Of a DNA stretch of 52,190 nucleotides, positions 8,784 through 20,716 are shown piece by piece. The position numbers were made by a program, and so were the translations under genes. The stretch spans positions 1 to 52,190 of the forward strand of contig CAMDIH010000007.1 in NCBI GenBank assembly GCA_945898515.1, written 5' to 3'. Within the stretch, counting starts at the first letter, position 1. Every line of letters begins with the position of its first letter. The DNA is from Candidatus Neomicrothrix parvicella RN1 (lineage in GTDB: Bacteria > Actinomycetota > Acidimicrobiia > Acidimicrobiales > VFJN01). Below the pieces are notes generated by a model. It saw only the letters and a program-made list of their open reading frames with translations. It was not told the DNA's origin and searched no databases.

Positions 8784-8803
8784 AGATTATTGTCTCATTA
8801 TCT
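8784..8803. promoter_or_regulatory. Candidate IclR operator between the regulator gene and leuC
   Basis: Near-palindrome AGATTAT-N6-ATTATCT (arms match at 6 of 7 positions). It covers the predicted -10 of the IclR gene. A second, overlapping inverted pair, TGTCT (8791-8795) and AGACA (8805-8809), lies towards leuC. This AT-rich patch stands out from the GC-rich surroundings and is the only plausible operator in the gap. leuC itself has GAGGA 7 nt before its ATG. Confidence 0.5.
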
Positions 8804-8826
8804 AAGACAGTCAAGAGGACACGGGC

Positions 8827-10227
8827 ATGGCCAAGACGCTCTCGGACAAGGTGTGGGACCGCCACGTGGTGCGCAGTGCGCCCGGCGAGCCGGACCTGCT
8901 CTACATCGATCTTCACTTGGTGCACGAGGTAACCAGCCCCCAGGCCTTCGACGGGATACGTCTGGCGGGCCGCTCGGTGCGTCGTCCCGACCTCACGGTG
9001 GCTACCGCCGACCACAACGTGCCCACCCAGGACATCGATCAGCCCATCGCCGATCCGATCTCCGCCCGGCAACTCGAAGTGCTCGCCGCCAACACCGCCG
9101 AGTTCGGGATCACCCACTACGGCATCGGCGATCCGAACCAGGGCATCGTGCATGTCATCGGTCCCGAGCAAGGGCGCACCCTGCCCGGCATGACCATCGT
9201 CTGTGGTGACAGCCACACCTCAACCCATGGCGCCTTTGGAGCGTTGGCTTTTGGTATCGGCACCAGCGAGGTGGAGCACGTGCTGGCCACCCAAACCCTC
9301 CCCCAGGTACGTCCCGGCACCATGGCGGTCACCGTGACCGGCACCCTGCCCGCCGGGGCCACCGCCAAAGACGTGATCCTCGCCATCATTGGCCGCATCG
9401 GAACCGGCGGCGGGATCGGCTCGATCATCGAGTACCGGGGCGACACCATCGAGCGCCTCTCGATGGAGGGCCGCATGACGATCTGCAACATGTCCATCGA
9501 AGCCGGCGCCAAGGCCGGGCTCATCGCACCCGACGACATCACCTTCGAGTACCTCAAGGGCCGCACCCACGCCCCGTCGGGCGAAGCCTGGGAGCAAGCA
9601 TTGGCCGACTGGCGGTCCCTGCCCACCGATCCCGGTGCCACCTTCGACAAAGAAGTCCACATCGACGCCGCCACCATCACCCCGCATGTTTCCTGGGGCA
9701 CCAACCCCGCCCAGGTCGTGCCGCTCACCGGCACCATCCCCTCTCCATCCGACATCGCCGATCCCCACGAGCGCGACAGCGCCGCCAGGGCACTGGAGTA
9801 CATGGGCCTCACCGCCGGCACCCCCGTGCGGGACATCCCCGTCGACACCGTGTTCATTGGTAGTTGCACCAACTCCCGCATCGAGGATCTCCGCGCCGCG
9901 GCGGCGGTAGCCGAGGGCCGCCAGGTGAAAGCGGGGTTGCGCACGCTGGTGGTTCCCGGCAGTTTTGCCGTGAAACTCCAGGCGGAAGCCGAGGGGCTCG
10001 ACGTGGTCTTCACCACCGCCGGGTTCGATTGGCGAGAACCGGGCTGCTCAATGTGTTTGGCGATGAATCCCGACAAACTTGCGGTGGGTGAGCGATCCGC
10101 CTCCACGAGTAACCGCAACTTCGAAGGCCGCCAAGGACGGGGTGGACGCACCCACCTCGTCTCCCCGGCGGTCGCCGCCGCCACGGCCATCGCTGGCCAC
10201 TTTGCCCTACCGGAGGATCTCGTCTGA
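8827..10227 (+). CDS. leuC: 3-isopropylmalate dehydratase large subunit
   Basis: Aconitase-family [4Fe-4S] enzyme that, with LeuD, isomerises 2- to 3-isopropylmalate, and by inference citramalate to 3-methylmalate in the CimA route. 466 residues, the standard length. Motifs include [41 protein letters not shown] with one cluster Cys, and the [11 protein letters not shown] pair with the other two. A GAGGA ribosome-binding site precedes the ATG by 7 nt. The stop codon overlaps the leuD start by 1 nt (TGATG), consistent with equal production of both subunits. Confidence 0.97.
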   Translation: MAKTLSDKVWDRHVVRSAPGEPDLLYIDLHLVHEVTSPQAFDGIRLAGRSVRRPDLTVATADHNVPTQDIDQPIADPISARQLEVLAANTAEFGITHYGIGDPNQGIVHVIGPEQGRTLPGMTIVCGDSHTSTHGAFGALAFGIGTSEVEHVLATQTLPQVRPGTMAVTVTGTLPAGATAKDVILAIIGRIGTGGGIGSIIEYRGDTIERLSMEGRMTICNMSIEAGAKAGLIAPDDITFEYLKGRTHAPSGEAWEQALADWRSLPTDPGATFDKEVHIDAATITPHVSWGTNPAQVVPLTGTIPSPSDIADPHERDSAARALEYMGLTAGTPVRDIPVDTVFIGSCTNSRIEDLRAAAAVAEGRQVKAGLRTLVVPGSFAVKLQAEAEGLDVVFTTAGFDWREPGCSMCLAMNPDKLAVGERSASTSNRNFEGRQGRGGRTHLVSPAVAAATAIAGHFALPEDLV

Positions 10228-10817
10228 TGGATGCCGTACAGATCGTGCAAGGCACTGCCCTCCCGCTCGACCGCTCGGATGTGGATACCGACCAGATCAT
10301 CCCGGCCGAGTGGCTCAAGCGCGTTGAACGCACGGGATTCGGCCAGGGTCTGTTCTCCTCGTGGCGCGACGACCGCACCTTCGTCCTGAACGACGAACGT
10401 TTCGCGGGGGCCAATGTTCTGCTGGCCGGGCCCAACTTCGGCACCGGCTCCAGCCGGGAACACGCCGTGTGGGCGATCATGGACTACGGCTTTGCGGCCG
10501 TGGTCAGCCCCCGCTTCGCCGACATCTTCCGCAACAACTGCACGAAGAACGGCCTCGTGCCGGTGATGGTCTCCGCCGAGGTGGGCAAAACGCTCCTCGC
10601 CGCCGTGGAGGCAGACCCCACCTTGGAGTTCGTGGTGGACGTCGACCGCCGCACGCTCTGCGTACCCGCCCTCGGCCTCGAGGTGGACTTCCCCCTCGAC
10701 GACAGCGTGCGCGAACGGTTCCTCCAGGGCCTCGACGACATTGGCATCACCCTGCGCACGGAAGGCGCCATCACCAGCTTCGAGGCCAGCCGCCCCGCCT
10801 GGCTCCCCACCGCCTAG
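10227..10817 (+). CDS. leuD: 3-isopropylmalate dehydratase small subunit
   Basis: 196-residue swivel-domain subunit that completes the active site with LeuC. Visible motifs are PLDRSDVDTDQIIPAEWLKR near the N-terminus, the GPNFGTGSSREHAVWAI signature, and GFAAVVSPRFADIFRNNCTKNGLVPV. It overlaps leuC by 1 nt and is convergent with the M1 peptidase gene, whose stop is 22 nt away. Length and motifs are normal for the bacterial family. Confidence 0.97.
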   Translation: MDAVQIVQGTALPLDRSDVDTDQIIPAEWLKRVERTGFGQGLFSSWRDDRTFVLNDERFAGANVLLAGPNFGTGSSREHAVWAIMDYGFAAVVSPRFADIFRNNCTKNGLVPVMVSAEVGKTLLAAVEADPTLEFVVDVDRRTLCVPALGLEVDFPLDDSVRERFLQGLDDIGITLRTEGAITSFEASRPAWLPTA

Positions 10818-10839
10818 CCAGCCGGAGGGCGGGTTCGGG

Positions 10840-12258
10840 TTACGGACTGGTGGGGTTGTAGAGCCAGGATTGGAACAGGTCGCCTAGCCGCTGGCCGCTG
10901 ATTGCTTCGGCCAGGGCGATGAAATCTGCCGTGGAACCGTTGGCGCCGGCTCGTTCCGACACCCAGGTGCGCAAGATCTCGAAGAAGGCGCCGTCGCCTA
11001 CCGTCTCTCGCAATGCCTGCAGTGTCCGGCCTCCCCGGAGATACACCGATGGCGCAAAGAGTTCATCCCGCCCCGGATCGCCCGGTGGGATGTTCAGGCC
11101 CTCCTCCGCCGCCGCCTGCTGGGCCAGAGCGGCCGCCGTGGGACCACCAGAGCGCTCTTGGTAGATCCACTCGGCGTAGGTGGCAAACCCCTCGTTCAGC
11201 CAGATGTCATTCCAACCGGCCACGCTCACCGAGTTACCGAACCATTGGTGCGCCAGTTCGTGCAGCAAGGTGATGTCGGCCCCCCGGCCCTGCACCACCA
11301 ACTCGCGGCCCATCACGGTAAGCGTCTGGGTTTCCAACGCGAAACCTAGATCGTCATCCACCACCAGTACCCCATAGGCCTCGAAGGGGTACGGTCCGAA
11401 CACCCCGGCCAGGAATCGGATCATGGCGGCGGTGGTTTCGGTGGCCACCCGCCCCTCCGTGGCCCACCTCCGGTGGAAGGCATGGCGCAACACCACCCCC
11501 TCCACCGTTCCCCCATCCACTAACTCGTAGTCGCCGATGGCGACCTGAAGGAGATAACTGGCCATCGGATCACGCACCTCATAGGTCCAGGCGGTGGCGC
11601 CCTCACCCACCTCCTCACGGCGGGCCAGCCGACCGTTGGCGGCCACCGTCTGATCATTCGGGGCGGTCACCCGCACGGTAAAGGTGGCCTTGTCGCTCGG
11701 ATGATCATTCACCGGAAAAAACGTGGCGGCCCCGCCCGGTTCAGACACCACATAGGCCTCCCGGCCGCGTGTTTGCCACCCCAAGGCGAACAAGTCTGTT
11801 CCCATGCGGATGGGGGTGGGGTGACCGTGATAGGTGACCTCGGTAACAAAGCGCTGGCCCTGCTCGATCACCTGATCGGGGGTGATCACCAGTTCGCGCC
11901 CCGCCCGCTCGAACGCCGCCGGGCGTCGATCCACGGTCACCGCCTCCACCTCCATCCCCACCAGGTCCAGATTGAACCGGCTGAGGTTCTGGGTGGTCAC
12001 CGCTCGGATGGTGGTCACCCCCGACAGGTAGCGCTCATCGGCACCCCAGGTGAGATCCAGCCGGTAGTGCTCCACCGCGTAGCCCCCGTTACCCAGTTCC
12101 GGAAAGTACAGATCCCCCACCCCCCGCGCCCCCGGGGATCCCTCGGGGGAGGCCGCCAGATCCCCCGCGGGGGCCAGGATCACCAGCACCATCGCCACCA
12201 CCACCGCGAAGGCCGCCGCCGCGAAGGGAAGTTGCTTCGATCGACGCACCTGCGTCAC
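10840..12258 (-). CDS. Exported M1-family (aminopeptidase N-like) metallopeptidase
   Basis: 472 residues. The N-terminus has RRSK followed by a hydrophobic stretch (about residues 10-33), a signal peptide or membrane anchor, so it probably acts outside the cytoplasm. The zinc motif HELAHQWFG is followed by NDIWLNEGFATYAEW, giving HExxH-x18-E. The N-terminal half is the beta-rich domain of M1 peptidases. At 472 residues it lacks the long C-terminal helical domain of full-length PepN, as in secreted short M1 enzymes. The start is GTG, 59 nt after leuA on the same strand, so read-through from leuA is possible. Substrate unknown. Confidence 0.88.
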   Translation of the reverse strand: MTQVRRSKQLPFAAAAFAVVVAMVLVILAPAGDLAASPEGSPGARGVGDLYFPELGNGGYAVEHYRLDLTWGADERYLSGVTTIRAVTTQNLSRFNLDLVGMEVEAVTVDRRPAAFERAGRELVITPDQVIEQGQRFVTEVTYHGHPTPIRMGTDLFALGWQTRGREAYVVSEPGGAATFFPVNDHPSDKATFTVRVTAPNDQTVAANGRLARREEVGEGATAWTYEVRDPMASYLLQVAIGDYELVDGGTVEGVVLRHAFHRRWATEGRVATETTAAMIRFLAGVFGPYPFEAYGVLVVDDDLGFALETQTLTVMGRELVVQGRGADITLLHELAHQWFGNSVSVAGWNDIWLNEGFATYAEWIYQERSGGPTAAALAQQAAAEEGLNIPPGDPGRDELFAPSVYLRGGRTLQALRETVGDGAFFEILRTWVSERAGANGSTADFIALAEAISGQRLGDLFQSWLYNPTSP

Positions 12259-12317
12259 ATAACCAGATGCCCAGGTTCGGTTGGCGGACCCTCAGGCCGG
12301 CCCCAAACCCCCTGCGC

Positions 12318-14169
<1,852 letters not shown>

Positions 14170-14176
14170 ATCGGTT

Positions 14177-14206
14177 ATCTTTCCGCTCCGGCGACTCGCT
14201 CGTCAA
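14177..14206 (-). promoter_or_regulatory. Predicted promoter of the leuA leader
   Basis: TTGACG (-35, 14201-14206), 18-nt spacer, AAAGAT (-10, 14177-14182), 7 nt, then the leader GTG. Same geometry as the leuB leader promoter. Confidence 0.55.
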
Positions 14207-14226
14207 GGCGGCACTAGGGTTTTGGC

Positions 14227-14541
14227 GTGATTAAACGGTCCTTACGTTTTGGGCGGGCCCTAGGTGGGCTGGTGGGGCTGGTCTGGCTCATCTCCCGGTA
14301 CCGAGCGGCCACCGCCCCCTCGATAGCCCCCGCGCCGGTGCTCCCGCCGGTCCCTCCCGTGGCGTCGTGGGTTCCACCCGAGGACAATGGGTGTCCCGTC
14401 AGCCATCCCGTGAAGGCCAAACTCGCCTCCAAGATTTTCCACCGGCCGGGCATGGCCAACTATGAGCGCACCAATCCTGATCGCTGCTACCTCAACGACA
14501 CCGCCGCCGCCGCCGATGGCTTCCGGGTCGCCCAGCGGTAA
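14227..14541 (+). CDS. Small membrane-anchored sunset-domain protein
   Basis: 104 residues. It has one N-terminal membrane segment (about residues 10-23), a Pro/Ala-rich linker, and a C-terminal module with CPVSHPVKAKLASK, IFHRPGMANYERTNPDRCY and ADGFRVAQR. That pattern (basic strand, H-x-PG, Y-x-x-T, Cys, G-x-R) resembles the small sunset domain of actinobacterial surface proteins, whose role is unclear. A TAGGGT hexamer (14215-14220) ends 6 nt before the GTG, suggesting a leaderless mRNA. It is divergent from the leuA leader and ends 6 nt before convergent serA. Confidence 0.7.
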   Translation: MIKRSLRFGRALGGLVGLVWLISRYRAATAPSIAPAPVLPPVPPVASWVPPEDNGCPVSHPVKAKLASKIFHRPGMANYERTNPDRCYLNDTAAAADGFRVAQR

Positions 14542-14547
14542 GCGGAT

Positions 14548-16107
14548 CTACAACGCCGCTACCGATACCACGCCCGGTACCGCCCGGATCGCGGCCTGCA
14601 CGGCGGCGGGTACCACCTCACTGGTGGCGAGCACCATCAACGATGCCAGTCCTTCCCGGGAGCGTCCCAGGTGCATGTCGTCGATGTTGATGGCGGCTTC
14701 ACCCAGCACGCCGGTGACCGCCGAGATCATCCCGGGCACATCGTTGTTGCGCACCACCACCATGTGATTGGCCGGGGGGAGATCGATCGAATAATCGTCC
14801 AGCATGACGATGCGCGGCTGGGCGCTGAGACCCACCAGGGTGCCGCCGATGGCATGGCCGCCGCCGCGAATGGTGATCAGGTTGACGTAGTCACGCGTGG
14901 TGGTGGACGAGGACTCCCGCACTTCCAACCCGCGCTCCTCCGCCAGCCGCGGCGCGTTCACATAGCTCACCGGATCGTCGCTCACTTTACTGAATACCCC
15001 CTTGAGGATCGACAGAGTGAGGATGCGAGTATCGGACTCGGCCAGGTGGCCCTCGTAGCCGATCTCCAACACGTCGGTGATGCTGGTCGAAAGACCGGCG
15101 AAAAGCCGGCCGAGTTGCTCAGCGAGGGGCAGGTAGGGGCGCACCACTCCGGAGGCCTCCGCCGCGCTCACGTTCACCGCAAACGGCACGAACTCACCGG
15201 CGAGGGCCAGAGCCACCTGCTCGGCGATGGTGCCTCCCGCTTTGTCCTGTGCCTCCGCAGTGCTGGCCCCGAGGTGCGGGGTAACCACCACTTGGGGCAA
15301 CCCGAACAACGGTGACGACGTCGTGGGCTCGGTGGAGAACACGTCGATGGCTGCTCCACCGATCCGACCCTCCCGGATGGCTTCGGCGAGCGCGGCTTCG
15401 TCGATCACTCCACCGCGGGAAACATTGATCACCCGAAGGTTCGGCTTGGCCTTGGCCAACAACTCTTCGCTAATCATCCCCAGCGTTTCGGGATTCTTCA
15501 CCACATGAAGGGTGAGAAAATCCGATTGGGCCACCACGTCGTCGAGGCTCAGCAGTTCCACGTTGATCTGGCGGGCCCGCTCAGGGGCAACGAAGGGGTC
15601 GTGCGCCACCACCCGCATTCCGAAGGCCAATGCTCGCTGCGCCACCAGTTTCCCGATACGACCCAGGCCCACGATGCCCAGGGTCTTGTCGGCCAGTTCC
15701 ACGCCCTCCCACTGCGCGCGCTCCCAGCGTCCGGCCACCAGCGCCGCATGGGCTTGGGGAATGTTGCGGGCCTGAGCCAGCAGCATCGCCATGGTGTGTT
15801 CGGCGGTGGTGAGAATGTTCGATTGGGGGGCATTGACCACCATCACGCCCTGGGCGGTGGCGGCCGCGGTGTCTACGTTGTCGAGGCCGATGCCGGCCCG
15901 GCCCACCACCACCAGGTCCTGACCCGCTGCGATCACCTCGGCGGTAACCGTGGTGGAGGAACGGATGATGAGCGCATGGGCCCCCACCACCGCCACCTCC
16001 AGTTCTTCGGGGGTGAGACCCAGTTGGAGGTCTATCTCATGGCCCGCCGCCCGCAACCGATCGAGCCCGCCATCGGCGATCTTTTCGGTCACGAGGATCC
16101 TGGCCAT
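14548..16107 (-). CDS. serA: D-3-phosphoglycerate dehydrogenase
   Basis: NAD-dependent first enzyme of the phosphorylated serine pathway. About 519 residues, the long type. It has an N-terminal substrate-binding domain, [13 protein letters not shown] as the nucleotide-binding loop, [25 protein letters not shown] containing the catalytic His, an intervening ASB-like domain, and a C-terminal ACT domain ([20 protein letters not shown]) that binds serine in homologues. The start is set at the ATG giving MARILVTEK, where CAGACT ends 6 nt upstream; in-frame ATGs at 16131 and 16149 are possible. It lies 82 nt downstream of the S9 peptidase, and serC is in the same cluster. Confidence 0.95.
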   Translation of the reverse strand: MARILVTEKIADGGLDRLRAAGHEIDLQLGLTPEELEVAVVGAHALIIRSSTTVTAEVIAAGQDLVVVGRAGIGLDNVDTAAATAQGVMVVNAPQSNILTTAEHTMAMLLAQARNIPQAHAALVAGRWERAQWEGVELADKTLGIVGLGRIGKLVAQRALAFGMRVVAHDPFVAPERARQINVELLSLDDVVAQSDFLTLHVVKNPETLGMISEELLAKAKPNLRVINVSRGGVIDEAALAEAIREGRIGGAAIDVFSTEPTTSSPLFGLPQVVVTPHLGASTAEAQDKAGGTIAEQVALALAGEFVPFAVNVSAAEASGVVRPYLPLAEQLGRLFAGLSTSITDVLEIGYEGHLAESDTRILTLSILKGVFSKVSDDPVSYVNAPRLAEERGLEVRESSSTTTRDYVNLITIRGGGHAIGGTLVGLSAQPRIVMLDDYSIDLPPANHMVVVRNNDVPGMISAVTGVLGEAAINIDDMHLGRSREGLASLMVLATSEVVPAAVQAAIRAVPGVVSVAAL

Positions 16108-16189
16108 GCCGCGAGTCTGGTCGGCCCCCATACACAGCCGCCAACCCATTGCCTTGGCGACCCTCCCCCCGGGGGCTGGTCTGGCGCCC

Positions 16190-18136
16190 TCAGCGATGGA
16201 GGTTCTCGACCGGGATTGGTTCGATGCCCTCCTGCGGTGGGAGGGAGAAGCCGAAGACCTGGGCGTAGAAACTCAATTCGCCATCGAGCGATGCCCGAAT
16301 GTTCTCCGCCAGCCGAAAACCATGCTGTTCACCGGCAAAGGCCACATAGGCCACCGGCACGCCCCTATTCCGCAGTGCCCCCACGATCATCTCGGCCTGA
16401 TTGGCGGGCACGACGAGGTCGTCGAGGCCTTGGAACACCGCCAGGGGGCGGTCGATACGGTCGGTGTGGAAGATGGGCGAGCGGGCCTCGTAGGTGGCCC
16501 GCTCATCGGGCCAGGGACCCACCAGGCTGTCGAGATAGCGGCTCTCAAACTTATGGGTGTCGGCCGCCAGAGCCCCTAGGTCCGCTACCCCATAGTGGCT
16601 GGCCCCGGCCGCGAACACGTCGTGGAAGGTGAGAGCCGCCAACGTGGTGAAGCCCCCCGCTGATCCCCCGCGGATGCACAGCCGGGCCGAATCCACATCG
16701 CCTCGGCACACCAGAAACTCCGCCGCCGCCACGCAGTCCTCCACGTCGGCGATCCCCCACTGCCCGTGCAACAACTGCCGATAGGCCCGGCCGTAGCCAG
16801 TGGACCCGCGGTAGTTCACGTCGACGACGGCGAAACCTCGGCTCGTCCAGTACTGACGCCCGAGCGACAGCAGGGGGCGAGCGGCGGCCGTGGGGCCACC
16901 GTGGATCATGACCAACAACGGCGGTTTGTCGTGGTCCGGGCCAACACAATCAGGATTGGTGGGTGGATAAAACAACGCGTGCGCCACCTCCCCCCCGGCG
17001 GTGGGGAACGAGATCGTCTCGGGCGTTGCGCACCACTGCGCCGCCAGACCGAGGGAGCGAGGCGGCACCAGTTCCTCCACCGAAACAAGGCGACTGCCCT
17101 TGATCACCGCCCGCGCCACGTGGAGTTCTTGATACGGGCTCGCGGCCAGGTACACCAGGTTGTCGCCGTCACCGTGTAGTCCGTCGATCACCGTGTGGGG
17201 CACGTCCAGCGGCGGGCTAGTGCCCTCGTGGGGGTCCCATACCGCAAGACGGTCGAACCCCCCATCGACGTAACGAAACGCCACTCGACCGCCATCGAGG
17301 AACGCGAAGCAGGATTGGCCAAACACCCACTGGGGGAATCCGATGTCGGCGCCGAGATCCACCATCGCCTCACTCCCCCGCTCCGGTGTCCACCGGTAGA
17401 GGCTCCAGAACCCGGTGCGGTCGGCGAAGAACCACAACGAACCATCCGGGGCCCAGGTGGGCTGGCCCACCGACTCGCCTCCGTCGCGCCCGGCCACCAC
17501 GATTCGCTCCCCATGGGCTTGCACCATCAGCCGTGTGGCATCCCAGGGCATGTCGGGGTGATCCCATTCGATCCAGCAGAACGCCTCGCCGTCGGGTCGC
17601 CAGCGCGGGTCGCTCACGAAATCCGGGCCCTCCACCATCACCTCGGGAACCGACGCTTCGTGCGCGGCGAGGCTCACGATGAGGTTGGTGGCCTCCCGCC
17701 CGTCGGCGTGATGCTCTTCGCGTACGCACAGCAATCGGGTGCCATCGGGATGTACCGAGCCATCGGTGTAGCGCAAGGAGCGGGCTAGTGCTGGGGCCGG
17801 CGTGAGCGGCTCGGGCTCACCCCCCACCTCCAGGCGGTGCAGGCGCTGTGTACCCCACTCGGTGAACCACAGCACCCCATTGACCACCCACCACGATCCC
17901 CCGCCGTATTCATGCACCGCGGTGCGGGCGTTCCAGGGTGGCCCCAGCACTTCGCTCACCACTCCATCGGCGGAGCGGCGCATCACCGCACTGCGCCCCG
18001 ATTCCGCCGGCCGGCTTTCGGACCACCAGAGGTCATCCCCATCGAGCGCCACTGCGGCGGGTTGACGGGCGGAACGCACCACCAACTCGCTGGTGATCGG
18101 GGTCGGCCAAGCGCCGTACGGAGCCGCCGTGGTCAT
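16190..18136 (-). CDS. S9-family prolyl oligopeptidase-like serine peptidase
   Basis: 648 residues. The N-terminal half is a WD/beta-propeller-like region with several PxWRPDG and WAPDGSLWF repeats. The C-terminal alpha/beta-hydrolase domain has [14 protein letters not shown] (oxyanion region), the nucleophile elbow GGSAGGF, the acid region [10 protein letters not shown] and the base in GEQHGF. This is the layout of dipeptidyl or acylaminoacyl peptidases. No signal peptide is seen, so it is probably cytoplasmic. The ATG overlaps the aminotransferase stop by 4 nt, so the two are coupled. It probably degrades short peptides, though substrate preference cannot be told. Confidence 0.9.
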   Translation of the reverse strand: MTTAAPYGAWPTPITSELVVRSARQPAAVALDGDDLWWSESRPAESGRSAVMRRSADGVVSEVLGPPWNARTAVHEYGGGSWWVVNGVLWFTEWGTQRLHRLEVGGEPEPLTPAPALARSLRYTDGSVHPDGTRLLCVREEHHADGREATNLIVSLAAHEASVPEVMVEGPDFVSDPRWRPDGEAFCWIEWDHPDMPWDATRLMVQAHGERIVVAGRDGGESVGQPTWAPDGSLWFFADRTGFWSLYRWTPERGSEAMVDLGADIGFPQWVFGQSCFAFLDGGRVAFRYVDGGFDRLAVWDPHEGTSPPLDVPHTVIDGLHGDGDNLVYLAASPYQELHVARAVIKGSRLVSVEELVPPRSLGLAAQWCATPETISFPTAGGEVAHALFYPPTNPDCVGPDHDKPPLLVMIHGGPTAAARPLLSLGRQYWTSRGFAVVDVNYRGSTGYGRAYRQLLHGQWGIADVEDCVAAAEFLVCRGDVDSARLCIRGGSAGGFTTLAALTFHDVFAAGASHYGVADLGALAADTHKFESRYLDSLVGPWPDERATYEARSPIFHTDRIDRPLAVFQGLDDLVVPANQAEMIVGALRNRGVPVAYVAFAGEQHGFRLAENIRASLDGELSFYAQVFGFSLPPQEGIEPIPVENLHR

Positions 18137-19380
18137 GTGGCTTCGGCGAGCAGGTCCACGATGCGCCGACAGCCCTCGGTGAGGTCATCGTCGCCGAGGG
18201 CGAAACTGAGACGGGCGTACCCGGGGGCGTCAAAGGCTTCGCCGGGCACGACGGCCACCTTGGCTTCGTCGAGCAGGATGCCGCACAACTCAGCGCTGGT
18301 CGCGGCGGTGCGCCCCCGGATCGAGCGGCCCAGGTAGGCCGACAGATTGGGGAAGGCGTAGAAGGCTCCCTGCGGTTCCATACAGACCACCCCCTCGATG
18401 CTGCTCAGGAGCCTCCACATGGTTTGGCCGCGCCGGTAGAACGCCTCGCGCATCTCCCCCACGGCAATGAGATCACCGCGCAGGGCGGCGATGGCGGCGC
18501 GCTGGGACACGTTGGCCACGTTGGAGGTCTGGTGCGACTGCAGGTTCGTGGCGGCGGTAATCACATCGGTGGGGCCGAGCATCCACCCCACCCGCCAGCC
18601 GGTCATGGCGTAGGTCTTGGCCACGCCGTTCACCACCACGCAGCGCTCGGCGAGTTCGGGCACCACCGTAGGCATCGAGACAGCCTGGTGGTCGCCGTAG
18701 GTGAGGTGCTCATAGATCTCATCGGTGACCACCCAGATGCCCTTTTCCACCGCCCAGCGGCCGATGGCCTCCACCTCCTGCGCCGGGTACACCGCACCGG
18801 TGGGGTTCGAGGGCGACACGAACATCAGCACCTTGGTCTTCGGGGTCACCGCGGCGTCGAGTTGGGCCAGGGTGACACGAAACCCGGTGCTCTCGTCGGT
18901 AGGCAGAATCACCGGCACGCCCCCCGCCAGGGCAATCGCCTCGGGGTAGGTGGTCCAAAATGGGGCGGGGAGCAGCACCTCGTCGCCGGGCTCGAGCAAG
19001 GTGGCAAAGGTGTTGTAAATGGCGTGCTTTCCCCCGTTGGTCACCAGCACCTGACCCGATGCGATCGACAGACCCGAGTCACGCTGCGTCTTGGCGGCGA
19101 TGGCCTCCTTGAGCTCGGCCAGACCGCCGGCGGGCGAGTACTTGTGGTTCCGCGGGTCTTGGCAGGCCGCCACCGCCGCTTCCACGATGTGGGGGGGCGT
19201 GGGGAAGTCTGGTTCGCCGGCCCCGAAGCCGATCACGGGTTCGCCCGCGGCCTGCAGCGCCTTCGCCTTGGCATCCACCGCCAACGTGGCGGACTCGGTA
19301 ATGGCCGCGATACGGCTAGATACTCGGGCGGCGATTCGGGGGGTGGCCAACGGGCTCGCTCCTTGGTGGACTTCGCCCAT
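18133..19380 (-). CDS. Class I pyridoxal-phosphate aminotransferase (aspartate aminotransferase-like)
   Basis: 415 residues, fold type I. Motifs are [47 protein letters not shown] and [18 protein letters not shown] with the PLP lysine. The pattern fits the Ib aspartate aminotransferase subgroup (AspC/AatA). The ATG at 19380 is preferred to an upstream in-frame start that adds ten Arg/Trp-rich residues. It overlaps the S9 peptidase start by 4 nt and is divergent from serC (92-nt gap). It could supply amino groups from glutamate to oxaloacetate; related enzymes use other oxo acids. Confidence 0.88.
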   Translation of the reverse strand: MGEVHQGASPLATPRIAARVSSRIAAITESATLAVDAKAKALQAAGEPVIGFGAGEPDFPTPPHIVEAAVAACQDPRNHKYSPAGGLAELKEAIAAKTQRDSGLSIASGQVLVTNGGKHAIYNTFATLLEPGDEVLLPAPFWTTYPEAIALAGGVPVILPTDESTGFRVTLAQLDAAVTPKTKVLMFVSPSNPTGAVYPAQEVEAIGRWAVEKGIWVVTDEIYEHLTYGDHQAVSMPTVVPELAERCVVVNGVAKTYAMTGWRVGWMLGPTDVITAATNLQSHQTSNVANVSQRAAIAALRGDLIAVGEMREAFYRRGQTMWRLLSSIEGVVCMEPQGAFYAFPNLSAYLGRSIRGRTAATSAELCGILLDEAKVAVVPGEAFDAPGYARLSFALGDDDLTEGCRRIVDLLAEAT

Positions 19381-19472
19381 CGTGGCACGCCACCGGGCCC
19401 CAACCCACATGGATTCGCACCGCCCGCTGATTCGTCTCGCCCCGAGGCGGTCCTTTCCGCCAACATGGGAGG

Positions 19473-20606
19473 GTGACCCCCGCTCCTCCCCCTGTGATCA
19501 ACATTCCCACCGACCTCCTACCCCTCGACGGACGCTTCGGTTGTGGTCCCTCCAAGGTGCGTCCCGAAGCCGTCGCCGCCCTCGCCGCGGTGGGTACGGA
19601 CTATCTCGGCACGTCACATCGGCAGGCTCGGGTCCAGTTCGAGGTGAGCGCCCTACGCAACGGGATCGCCGAACTCTTCGCCCTCCCCGATGGCTACGAG
19701 GTGCTGCTGGGCAACGGTGGCACCACGGCGTTCTGGGACGCGGCCACCTTCGGTCTCATCGACCACTGCAGCCAGCACCTCCGCTTCGGGGAGTTCTCCT
19801 CCAAGTTCGCCGATGCTGCGGCGGCGGCGCCGTTTCTCGGCCAGCCCTCCAACATCGTGGCCGAGCCCGGCACTCATCCACTCCCGGTGGCGGATGCCAG
19901 CGTGGATGCCTACTGCCTCACGCACAACGAGACCTCTACCGGGGTGGCTATGCCCCTGCACCGGCCCGCCGGGGCCGAAGGTCTCGTGCTCGTCGATGCC
20001 ACCTCGGCCGCCGGGGGGCTCCGCTTCGATCCCCACGAGGTCGACGTGTACTACTTCGCTCCCCAGAAATGTTTGTCGTCTGACGGTGGCCTATGGCTTG
20101 CCGCCGTGTCACCCGCCGCCATCGAACGGATCGAGCGGATCGCCGCCTCGGACCGCTGGGTGCCCGCATCACTCGATCTGGGGATCGCCCTGGACAACAG
20201 CCGCAAGGACCAGACGTACAACACGCCCGCCTTGGCCACGATCTTCCTGGCCAATCAGCAGGTGGATTGGATCAACCAGCACGGCGGCCTGGAGTGGGCG
20301 GCCCGCCGGTGCGACGAGTCCGCCGAGGCGATCTACGGCTGGGCCGAGGCGTCGAGCTACGCCACCCCCTTCGTGGCGCTGACGGAACAACGAAGCCACG
20401 TAGTGGCCACGATCGACCTTGATGCCGATCTGGTCGACGCCAACGTGGTCTCCAAGGTCTTGCGGGCCAACGGCGTGTTAGATACGGAGAGCTACCGCAA
20501 ACTGGGTCGCAACCAGGTGCGGGTGGCGCTGTTCCCCTCGATCGACCCGGCTGATGTAGAGGCTCTCACGGCCTGCATCGACCACGTCGTAGCCGCATTG
20601 GCCTAG
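19473..20606 (+). CDS. serC: Phosphoserine aminotransferase
   Basis: PLP enzyme converting 3-phosphohydroxypyruvate from SerA to phosphoserine. 377 residues, with [12 protein letters not shown] near the N-terminus, [51 protein letters not shown] and [16 protein letters not shown] around the PLP lysine, and a C-terminal [10 protein letters not shown]. These are features of the mycobacterial-type SerC. The start is uncertain: GGGAGG abuts the GTG at 19473, and a second GTG at 19494 is possible. With serA it covers two of the three serine steps; no serB is seen here. Confidence 0.94.
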   Translation: MTPAPPPVINIPTDLLPLDGRFGCGPSKVRPEAVAALAAVGTDYLGTSHRQARVQFEVSALRNGIAELFALPDGYEVLLGNGGTTAFWDAATFGLIDHCSQHLRFGEFSSKFADAAAAAPFLGQPSNIVAEPGTHPLPVADASVDAYCLTHNETSTGVAMPLHRPAGAEGLVLVDATSAAGGLRFDPHEVDVYYFAPQKCLSSDGGLWLAAVSPAAIERIERIAASDRWVPASLDLGIALDNSRKDQTYNTPALATIFLANQQVDWINQHGGLEWAARRCDESAEAIYGWAEASSYATPFVALTEQRSHVVATIDLDADLVDANVVSKVLRANGVLDTESYRKLGRNQVRVALFPSIDPADVEALTACIDHVVAALA

Positions 20607-20642
20607 TCGAACCGTCTCGTCTCGCCCCCGCCGAAACCGGAC

Positions 20643-20666
20643 GCCCGCCCCGTTTTTCGGGCGGGC
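20643..20666 (+). terminator. GC-rich hairpin after serC, probable terminator
   Basis: Stem GCCCGCCC/GGGCGGGC around a loop holding TTTTT, 36 nt after the serC stop and before the next gene. No T-tract follows the stem, so it is a hairpin-only candidate. Confidence 0.5.
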
Positions 20667-20716
20667 AGCCCGGTGGTGCCGTCGTGTGGTGGCGCCGCCC
20701 GCTACGGTCCGCTCCC